Origin: Peptococcaceae bacterium BICA1-8
GTDB taxonomy: Bacteria; Bacillota; Peptococcia; Peptococcales; BICA1-8
Length of the DNA stretch: 34,456 bases
Assembly: GCA_000802045.1 (NCBI GenBank)
Contig: JUEF01000113.1
Coordinates: 1-34,456 of the forward strand
Direction of reading: 5' to 3'
Under the pieces are notes generated by a model. It saw only the letters and a list, made by a program, of their open reading frames with translations, was not told the origin of the DNA and ran no database searches. Below, piece after piece: positions 25,625 through 34,456 of the stretch. The position numbers and the translations under genes are program-made. Position 1 is the first letter of the stretch; every line of letters starts with the position of its first letter.

Positions 25625-27222
25625 GCCCCATTTTTGGCATATTTAGATACTATCGCTTCCGCTGCCATAATCCCATCTATCGCAGCTGATACAATACCGC
25701 CTGCGTAACCCGCGCCCTCTCCTGTTGGGTATAGACCATGGATATCTACGGCTTGATAATTCTCGTCTCTTTCGATCCTCACTGGAGATGAACTCCTGGT
25801 TTCCACCCCTGTCAGAACTGCATCTTTGTCGGCAAACCCTAGTATTTTCTTATCAAAATAGAGGATAGCCTCTTTTAGGGTTTCCACTACAATTGAAGGC
25901 AGACATTTCTTAAGTTCTACAAATATTGTACCCGGTTTAAAGGAAGGTTTAACATTATTTAAGCTTGTTGAGGGAACATCTTGCAGAAAATCACCTACAA
26001 GTTGCGTTGGAGCTGAATAGTTACTACCTGCTAATTGAAAAGCCAGCCTCTCCCATTTTCTTTGAAATTCGATACCTGCTAAAGGATGTTTTTCCTCAAA
26101 ATCACTAGGCTCAATACCGACTAGTAAGGCACTGTTAGCATTTGCACCATCCCGAGCAAAGTAACTCATACCATTTGTGACAACTCTATTTTTTTCAGAA
26201 GAAGCATTGACAACATATCCACCAGGACACATACAGAAGGTATAACACCCCCTGCCGGTAGAAGCATGATAAACCAACTTATAATCCGCCGCGCCTAGAT
26301 TTTCATGGCCAGCTAATTGCCCGTATTGGACCCCATCTATCACTGCTTGGGGATGTTCTATTCTAACTCCAATAGCAAAGGCCTTTGGACTTAGCTTTAC
26401 TCCTTTGTTGTACAGCATCTCAAATGTGTCTCGAGCACTATGACCAACTGCCAAAATCACAAGATCAGCACTAAGAGCTTCTTGTCCATTGATAATAACT
26501 CCTCTAACCTGCTGATCTTCAATAGTTAACTCAGTAACCTTAGAATTAAACCTGACTTCTCCTCCCAGTTCAATAATTTTTTTGCGGAGGTTTGTAACTA
26601 CAGTTTTTAAAATATCCGTTCCTATATGGGGCTTATAGGAATACAGAATTTCTTCCGGCGCACCATGGCTTACTAATTCTTCAAGTATCTTACGACACCT
26701 AGAATTCTTAATTAAAGTAGTCAACTTACCATCAGAAAAAGTACCTGCCCCACCTTCCCCAAACTGCACATTCGATTCTTCATCAAGGATTCCTTTTTCC
26801 CAGAATTCATCTACAGCTTTGGTTCTGGCTTCAACATCCTGACCCCGTTCCAATAAAATAGGCCGATAACCCATCTGGGCTAAAATTAAGCCGCAAAATA
26901 ATCCCGCTGGACCAGTGCCAACAATAACCGGCCTGTGTACCAATTTTCCTTTGCCACTTTGGACATATTTATATGATAAATCCGGGGTAATGTTGACCTT
27001 ATTTTTATTCTTTTCGTGAACTTGAGCTTCATTTTTTACTTCAACATCTATTGTATAAACAAAGTAGACTCTCTCTGTTTTTCTAGCATCAATAGATTGT
27101 TTGAATATTTTATAATTAACTATGTCGTTAAAAGGAATACTCAGATATCTCATAATTTCCTTTTCTATTGCTTCCTTCTGATTTTTTGTGATAGAAATTT
27201 TTATCCCTGAAATTCTTAGCAT
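25618..27222 (-). CDS. FAD-dependent oxidoreductase (uncharacterised dehydrogenase family)
   Basis: A 534-residue flavoprotein. An N-terminal ~90-residue extension precedes the FAD-binding Rossmann loop VGTGPAGLFCG (G102, G104, G107) and an acidic LLERG. FGEGGAGTFSDGKLTT is the hallmark of this uncharacterised NAD(P)/FAD-dependent dehydrogenase family, with LYPTGEGAGYAGGIVSAAID near the C terminus. Such proteins are widespread in Firmicutes; their substrate is unknown. The ATG has a GGAG site. The 3' end overlaps a hexamer repeat. It stands alone between repeat-filled spacers. Confidence 0.88.
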   Translation of the reverse strand: MLRISGIKISITKNQKEAIEKEIMRYLSIPFNDIVNYKIFKQSIDARKTERVYFVYTIDVEVKNEAQVHEKNKNKVNITPDLSYKYVQSGKGKLVHRPVIVGTGPAGLFCGLILAQMGYRPILLERGQDVEARTKAVDEFWEKGILDEESNVQFGEGGAGTFSDGKLTTLIKNSRCRKILEELVSHGAPEEILYSYKPHIGTDILKTVVTNLRKKIIELGGEVRFNSKVTELTIEDQQVRGVIINGQEALSADLVILAVGHSARDTFEMLYNKGVKLSPKAFAIGVRIEHPQAVIDGVQYGQLAGHENLGAADYKLVYHASTGRGCYTFCMCPGGYVVNASSEKNRVVTNGMSYFARDGANANSALLVGIEPSDFEEKHPLAGIEFQRKWERLAFQLAGSNYSAPTQLVGDFLQDVPSTSLNNVKPSFKPGTIFVELKKCLPSIVVETLKEAILYFDKKILGFADKDAVLTGVETRSSSPVRIERDENYQAVDIHGLYPTGEGAGYAGGIVSAAIDGIMAAEAIVSKYAKNGAG

Positions 27223-27239
27223 GTAAACAACTCCTGTAA

Positions 27240-27290
27240 GTTATTAGTTATTAGTGGCTAGTTGGTTGGTTAGTGACTGGTGACTGGTAG
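27240..27290. repeat. degenerate heptamer tandem repeat
   Basis: Units such as GTTATTA, GTTATTA, GTGGCTA, then GTGACTG, GTGACTG: a 7-bp periodic tract upstream of the FAD oxidoreductase gene. It is part of the 325-base gene-free stretch 27223-27547. Confidence 0.55.
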
Positions 27291-27436
27291 GGTTTCGTGA
27301 TCAGCGTCCAGAAAAGGATAAGACGATGGACGATGGCTTATGTCATCCTTTCTGCCTATTAATACTACCCTAATTTACCATATTACGTCTAGCTTTTATA
27401 ATATTGCTTTAACAGTAAGAGACAGGCCCTCATTTT

Positions 27437-27475
27437 TCCGCTTGGTAATGCCTAGCGGAACGGTGAGACACCGTT
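27437..27475. repeat. double hairpin, TCCGCT/AGCGGA and AACGGTG/CACCGTT
   Basis: Two hairpins abut: a 6-bp stem 27437-27459, then a perfect 7-bp stem with an AGA loop at 27459-27475. The TAGCGGAACGG part is shared with 25495-25505. It is probably one copy of a dispersed intergenic element. The surrounding spacer (27291-27436) shows no gene. Confidence 0.5.
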
Positions 27476-27511
27476 CCCTACACGGGTCACATCTTGGATA
27501 ATATTTTTTAT

Positions 27512-27543
27512 CGCCCACTTGCCCACTCGCTCACGCGCCCACT
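27512..27543. repeat. octamer tandem repeat (CGCCCACT), four units
   Basis: CGCCCACT, TGCCCACT, CGCTCACG, CGCCCACT directly after the prenyl-synthase gene. The same octamer occurs three times at 30507-30530. Confidence 0.7.
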
Positions 27544-27547
27544 TTTT

Positions 27548-28222
27548 TCATCCTCCTAGGGTCACATCCTGCTCCTGATACCACTGTAGTGCTCTGTAAA
27601 AATGTTCCGGCTCAAAATCTGGCCACAGCTCATCAAGTATGTAAAAATCGGCATAAATTGACTGTACAGGCAAAAATCCGCTCAGTCTGCGCCTTCCACC
27701 CCAGCGGACAATCAAATCTATGCGGGAAATATCAGATGAAGCAATGCTTTTGATTAAATTATCATAATTCCATTCACCTTCGAAGTTTTTATTTTTAAAA
27801 GTATAATTTAGATCCCAATTCCAGCCGTAGTTTACCAAGAAGTTAACCTTTATCAGCCCCTTACCAAATTTAACCCTTTGAGTAAAAGGCAGCAATTCTT
27901 TGGGAAACATAGGTGATTCACTATTTCCGATTACTAATAACTCAGCATCCTTATAGGCAAGCTTCATCACAGCGTCAACACAAGCCTTCTGAAAGGCCCG
28001 TGTTTGTTCTGAAGGACGTTTTGTATTATCCTGAGTAAAGCCGTAAAATGTTATTTCATTAATACCTAGTTCCAGACAAATTTTGTATAAATCAAAACCG
28101 GGATCTATGCCAAAGTGATAACCGGCCTGTTTGGGTAACCCCTTACCTTGAGCCCATCTTCTATTTCCATCAGGTATGAAACCAATATGTTTAGGCACTC
28201 TTTTAAAATCTGGTATAATCAT
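27548..28222 (-). CDS. divergent undecaprenyl-diphosphate-synthase-family protein
   Basis: A 224-residue cis-prenyltransferase fold. HIGFIPDGNRRWAQGKG carries the catalytic Asp18, and the C-terminal LWPDF is kept. The substrate signature differs from true UppS: the family's RTGGExRLSNF reads RWGGRRRLSGF (173-183), so Thr and the functional Glu are replaced, and NYGGRxEI reads NYGWNWDL. The Mg-ligand Glu of YAELYF is Asp. It is somewhat shorter than the usual 240-250. It may have another isoprenoid substrate or no synthase activity; the housekeeping uppS must be elsewhere. The ATG at 28222 lacks a good ribosome site; see the in-frame short ORF just upstream. Confidence 0.8.
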   Translation of the reverse strand: MIIPDFKRVPKHIGFIPDGNRRWAQGKGLPKQAGYHFGIDPGFDLYKICLELGINEITFYGFTQDNTKRPSEQTRAFQKACVDAVMKLAYKDAELLVIGNSESPMFPKELLPFTQRVKFGKGLIKVNFLVNYGWNWDLNYTFKNKNFEGEWNYDNLIKSIASSDISRIDLIVRWGGRRRLSGFLPVQSIYADFYILDELWPDFEPEHFYRALQWYQEQDVTLGG

Positions 28223-28225
28223 GGT

Positions 28226-28276
28226 TCACATCCATTCTCCTAAATCTTTTCTAAGTAGTATTCCTCTTTTCCCCAT
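28226..28276 (-). CDS. short ORF in frame with the prenyl-synthase-like gene
   Basis: A 16-codon frame (MGKRGILLRKDLGEWM) with AGGAGG 8 bases before its ATG ends in TGA. One codon later, in the same frame, the prenyl-synthase-like ATG begins. The strong ribosome site thus belongs to the short ORF. Either it is a leader for translational coupling, or the gene's true N terminus has been cut by a nonsense mutation. Confidence 0.35.
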   Translation of the reverse strand: MGKRGILLRKDLGEWM

Positions 28277-28312
28277 TTTTATTACCTCCTCTGGGCTATT
28301 TAAAAATGAATT

Positions 28313-28350
28313 TGTCTATTCGTCTATTCGTTTAGCGTCTACTCGTTTGG
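28313..28350. repeat. degenerate octamer tract (CGTCTATT type)
   Basis: TGTCTATT, CGTCTATT, CGTTTAG, CGTCTACT, CGTTT: about five 7-8 bp units in the 315-base spacer between the prenyl-synthase-like and fdhD genes. A similar tract lies at 30424-30460. Confidence 0.5.
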
Positions 28351-28394
28351 GGTCTCATCATGTTGCACGCATCACGATAAACAAAAAACAATCC

Positions 28395-28472
28395 GTCATC
28401 CTGAGCGACAGCGAAGGATCTTGTGTAATGAAGAATATTTAGATCCTTCAGTCGTTCCTCCCTCAGGATGAC
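28395..28472 (+). repeat. 78-bp dispersed hairpin repeat, copy B
   Basis: Same element as 7094-7172 but in the opposite orientation: outer arms GTCATCCTGAG / CTCAGGATGAC, inner arms GAAGGATCT / AGATCCTTC, and inner segments GCGACAGC on one side and GTCGTTCCTCC on the other. Loop TGAAGAAT is shared. Confidence 0.75.
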
Positions 28473-28509
28473 AAGGCAATAACCAATAGTTTTTTTATAA
28501 CAATGAAGA

Positions 28510-28547
28510 TAATAAAAAAATCCCAGCCTGTGAAAAGCTAGGATTTT
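28510..28547 (-). terminator. terminator overlapping the end of fdhD
   Basis: AAAATCCCAGC (28517-28527) pairs with GCTAGGATTTT (28537-28547), one wobble, with a T-run on the minus strand. The stem includes the fdhD stop codon. Confidence 0.7.
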
Positions 28548-29305
28548 ATTCTCTCACTATGAGAATATATAACTGCATTTTTACCCCTAACATACCCTAA
28601 AAGAGTAATACCAAAGTCCTGAGCTAGTTCCATCGCTCGCGATGTTGCTCCCGACAAGGAAATGATAAAAGGTATTTGCATTTTTAATGCTTTATATATG
28701 ATCTCTGAAGAAATTCGACCTGTTAAATAAAGGGCTGCACTATTAGGGTTTTTACTATTAAGCAGGCAGTATCCCCACACTTTATCAACTGCATTATGGC
28801 GTCCTACATCTTTTCTGATAACCAATTCACCATCTATTGCTAAGCCCGCACTGTGGACTCCACCAGTTCTCCCCTCGATCAAAGACTCATTTTGAAAAAT
28901 CTTTATATCTGATAAGACCTTATGAATAGAAAGAAAAGGACTTTCTCCACTTAGTGTGCCCGTTCTTTCCTGTTCAGAGAAAGTAGTTCCCTGACCGCAG
29001 CCTGAAGTTAAGGTTGCACGCAGCTTAATCTTCTCTACATCTTTTATTTGGTCTGCATAAACATAAACTGTTCTACCCTTTTCCCTTATATCTACTTCAA
29101 AATAATCATTATTAGTACAGATAAATCCCTCCGCAATCAAAAAACCTAAAGCTAATTCATCAATATTAGCAGGCGAGCATAATAAGGAAATAATTTTAGC
29201 ATTGTTCAAAAAGAGGGTTACCTTTTCTTCCTGGGCAAGGAAAGCTTTTTCCTCCTTTAAACCATATCTCTCCGAATATTTATGCACATTTTTCATGTCG
29301 AACAT
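28538..29305 (-). CDS. fdhD: formate dehydrogenase accessory sulfurtransferase FdhD
   Basis: A 255-residue FdhD, which moves sulfur from a cysteine desulfurase to the molybdenum/tungsten cofactor of formate dehydrogenase. Landmarks are CSPANIDELALGFLIAEGF, TSGCGQG with Cys103, GRTGGVHSAGL, VRKDVGRHNAVDKV, TGRISSEI and SLSGATSRA. The second Cys of the CxxC loop known in E. coli is Gly here, a variant also compatible with the family. The ATG has GGAG upstream. No formate dehydrogenase subunit is in the window, so its client lies elsewhere. Confidence 0.92.
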   Translation of the reverse strand: MFDMKNVHKYSERYGLKEEKAFLAQEEKVTLFLNNAKIISLLCSPANIDELALGFLIAEGFICTNNDYFEVDIREKGRTVYVYADQIKDVEKIKLRATLTSGCGQGTTFSEQERTGTLSGESPFLSIHKVLSDIKIFQNESLIEGRTGGVHSAGLAIDGELVIRKDVGRHNAVDKVWGYCLLNSKNPNSAALYLTGRISSEIIYKALKMQIPFIISLSGATSRAMELAQDFGITLLGYVRGKNAVIYSHSERIKS

Positions 29306-29338
29306 TATTACAGCTCCGTTCTATACAGTTCATTGCTA

Positions 29339-29432
<94 letters not shown>

Positions 29433-29572
29433 ACAATTATCTATGAAAATACTATTATCGTCCACAATAATATTTCACTAATATCGACTATTTAGCCAAT
29501 ACCCTTCTCGTAAACATGATGGCACGTCAAGGAAGCTGGACATCCATGATAACACGTTTTCCAAGTCTAGTA

Positions 29573-29621
29573 ACTAGTTACTAGTTACTAGTTACTAGTT
29601 ACTAGTTACTAGTTACTAGTT
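29573..29621. repeat. perfect heptamer tandem array, 7 units of ACTAGTT
   Basis: Seven exact 7-bp units just after the SDR gene's stop, 140 bases from the AGTCCAT array. The unit is related to the degenerate heptamers at 25030 and 27240. Confidence 0.9.
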
Positions 29622-29642
29622 ACCAAATAGGCTACTCCTATT

Positions 29643-30383
29643 TCATATGTACATCATCTTCTTGGTCATACCACCATCAATTGTAAGGTTTGTCCCATTG
29701 ATAAAAGAATTTTCCCCGCTGGCTAAGAATAAGCAAGCCCTAGCAATATCCTCTGGCTTGCCAACCCGGTTAGAGAAATGCTGGCTATGATTCATGTCGT
29801 TTAAACCTTCATAATTCTTTGTTTCAATCCATCCGGGGCTAATGGAGTTTACTGTAATATTATCTGGGGATAAAGATGCAGCAAGAGCATGAGTTAAAGC
29901 TATTATGCCTCCTTTAGAAGCAGCATAAGCCTCTGAATTAGGTTCCGACATAAACGCCCTTGTAGAAGCTATATTAATAATTGTTCCCCCACCATTACCA
30001 GCCATTACTTTTGCTGCTGCCCGAGCACAGAGAAAATATCCTCGCAAGTTAATATTTATTATGTCATCCCATTCTGCAAGGGATAGCTCATATAGCGATT
30101 TAAAGCGGGACACCCCGGCATTATTTATCAGTACATTTATCTTCCCCCAGGTTTGTACAATACTATTAATCAAATTATTAATACTTACCTCATCCCTGAC
30201 ATCGGTAGGTATAAAGAGGGCTTCTCCTCCCTCTTTAATAATTTTTTTAACCACCTTTTCTCCCCGGTTTTCATCAATCTCTGCAACTACCACTCTGTAA
30301 CTTGCTTGGGCGAAGGAAACCGCAGTGCTTTCCCCAATACCGCTCCCGGCACCCGTGACTATTACTACCTTTTTATCAGGCAA
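29643..30383 (-). CDS. short-chain dehydrogenase/reductase
   Basis: A 246-residue classical SDR starting at a TTG (30383) with GGGGAGGGGG upstream. It has TGAGSGIG at 10-17 for cofactor, NNAGV, and the catalytic AYAASKGG (Tyr-x-x-x-Lys), ending in an FINGTNLTIDGGM tail. The acidic end of strand 2 (VVAEIDENRG) suggests NAD preference. Substrate not predictable; family includes glucose, 3-oxoacyl-ACP and alcohol dehydrogenases. It is single, with repeats on both sides. Confidence 0.88.
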   Translation of the reverse strand: MPDKKVVIVTGAGSGIGESTAVSFAQASYRVVVAEIDENRGEKVVKKIIKEGGEALFIPTDVRDEVSINNLINSIVQTWGKINVLINNAGVSRFKSLYELSLAEWDDIININLRGYFLCARAAAKVMAGNGGGTIINIASTRAFMSEPNSEAYAASKGGIIALTHALAASLSPDNITVNSISPGWIETKNYEGLNDMNHSQHFSNRVGKPEDIARACLFLASGENSFINGTNLTIDGGMTKKMMYI

Positions 30384-30423
30384 TTTTCTTCCCCCTCCCC
30401 ATAAGTATTAATATAACATAGTT

Positions 30424-30530
30424 CGTCTATTCGTTTATATGTCCAATACGTCTATACGTCGGAGTCAGATTCAGTCCTAGAGCTTTAAACTTAATTATTT
30501 TGTTCTCGCCCACTCGCTCACTCGCCCACT
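30424..30530. repeat. octamer tracts CGTCTATT and CGCCCACT in the SDR-nifJ spacer
   Basis: Degenerate CGTCTATT/CGTTTATA units at about 30424-30460, then three CGCCCACT/CGCTCACT units at 30507-30530. Both types recur near the prenyl-synthase-like gene (28313 and 27512). Confidence 0.6.
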
Positions 30531-30539
30531 TTAAGACTA

Positions 30540-30573
30540 TTAAAGGGTGTGGACAAAAGTCCACACCCTTTAA
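30540..30573 (-). terminator. strong hairpin after nifJ
   Basis: A perfect 15-bp stem (30540-30554 against 30559-30573) with an AAAA loop lies 1 base past the nifJ stop codon. The T-run after it on the minus strand is weak, but the stem is long and GC-rich in the middle. Confidence 0.8.
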
Positions 30574-30574
30574 T

Positions 30575-34096
<3,522 letters not shown>

Positions 34097-34145
34097 TTAT
34101 CCTCACTCCTTGGACTTTATATATGTATTACAAATCCTAAACACA

Positions 34146-34174
34146 ATTATAAACTTCTTCTCTTCTTTTGTGAA
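34146..34174 (-). promoter_or_regulatory. sigma-A-type promoter of nifJ
   Basis: On the minus strand TTCACA is followed after exactly 17 bases by TATAAT, a near-consensus vegetative promoter. Transcription would begin near 34139, giving an untranslated leader of about 43 bases before the nifJ ATG. Confidence 0.7.
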
Positions 34175-34313
34175 GAATATAAGGATATTTTTAAATATTC
34201 AGATAAAGGGGGAAAGTTCTAAAGAAATCTCATGCTAATGTAGAAATTTGGTCAAATTCATAAGATACAAGAGCTTGACAAGATATTTGCGGAGCAGAGA
34301 AAGAATAGTATTT

Positions 34314-34335
34314 GAGAATTGAGAATTGAGAATTG
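34314..34335. repeat. heptamer tandem repeat (GAGAATT), three units
   Basis: Three exact GAGAATT units and one further G, ending exactly where the putative group II intron begins. The rest of 34175-34313 is AT-rich and shows no gene. Confidence 0.6.
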
Positions 34336-34456
34336 GTGCGCCAAGCTAAGCTTGGCAGTTCTTGCCGGTGAGAGTCCGGATTAGGCAAAGGTTAGCCACC
34401 AGCCTAACACCTATATCACATGTAGAAAGGCAACAGACTACATGAAGCTGATAGAT
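34336..34456 (+). mobile_element. probable 5' end of a group II intron, cut by window edge
   Basis: The segment begins GTGCGCC, the group II intron 5' consensus GTGYG. It continues with a short hairpin (CCAAGC/GCTTGG), then CGGTGAGAGTCCGG and a GTTAGCCACC region. This order and spacing match the start of domain I of bacterial introns (GTGCGCC ... GGTGAGAGTCC ... AGTTAGC). The reverse-transcriptase gene and the 3' end would lie beyond the window. Confidence is limited by having only 121 bases. Confidence 0.6.

Noticed and set aside
28226..28228. TGA before the prenyl-synthase-like gene as a selenocysteine codon
   Set aside because: No family precedent at this place and no selenocysteine insertion hairpin visible just after it.

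Overview
The window looks like chromosomal DNA of an anaerobic, AT-rich Firmicute of class Clostridia, probably close to Peptococcaceae. The reasons are a full-length pyruvate:ferredoxin oxidoreductase, an FdhD protein, a membrane-anchor-free chemotaxis receptor, TRAP transport, strong AGGAGG-type ribosome sites and several TTG/GTG starts. Every protein gene I can support lies on the minus strand, so the map reads biologically from right to left. No species can be named from the sequence alone.

Layout in map order. (1) 1-5133: two adjacent minus-strand operons. One is doxX-like plus an amidohydrolase. The other is a creatininase-family hydrolase, a cupin, a Gfo/Idh/MocA oxidoreductase, a broken 2-hydroxyacid dehydrogenase and an HMGL/LeuA-like lyase cut by the window edge. 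Both operons are preceded by almost the same AT-rich palindrome, so they are probably co-regulated. (2) 5303-7218: debris zone with a 131-bp inverted-repeat element, a frameshifted MASE3-GGDEF diguanylate cyclase, IS-end-like inverted repeats and a 79-bp hairpin repeat. (3) 7241-18026: a catabolic island in two transcripts, iclR-dmpF-dmpG and dctP-dctQ-dctM-ilvD-ilvD-hpcH-panB. (4) 18287-22463: a soluble cupin/PocR/LytS-type histidine kinase, its AraC-type response regulator, and a soluble chemotaxis-type receptor. (5) 22569-34096: mixed housekeeping genes (kynureninase, zinc ribbon, CoA-binding protein, FAD oxidoreductase, divergent prenyl synthase, FdhD, SDR, PFOR) whose spacers are full of 6-, 7- and 8-bp tandem repeats. 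(6) From 34336: what looks like the 5' end of a group II intron on the plus strand.

How the genes may work together: the two-component system would sense a small organic acid and switch on the TRAP transporter. Two IlvD/Edd-type dehydratases would turn an imported 2,3-dihydroxy acid into a 2-oxo acid. An HpcH/HpaI aldolase, a PanB homologue and 4-hydroxy-2-oxovalerate aldolase would cleave 2-oxo acids to pyruvate plus aldehydes, and acylating acetaldehyde dehydrogenase would make acetyl-CoA. No 2-oxopent-4-enoate hydratase or ring-cleavage gene is visible, so the usual aromatic route to 4-hydroxy-2-oxovalerate is not supported here. This is the best candidate in the window for an undescribed pathway; the substrate is inference.
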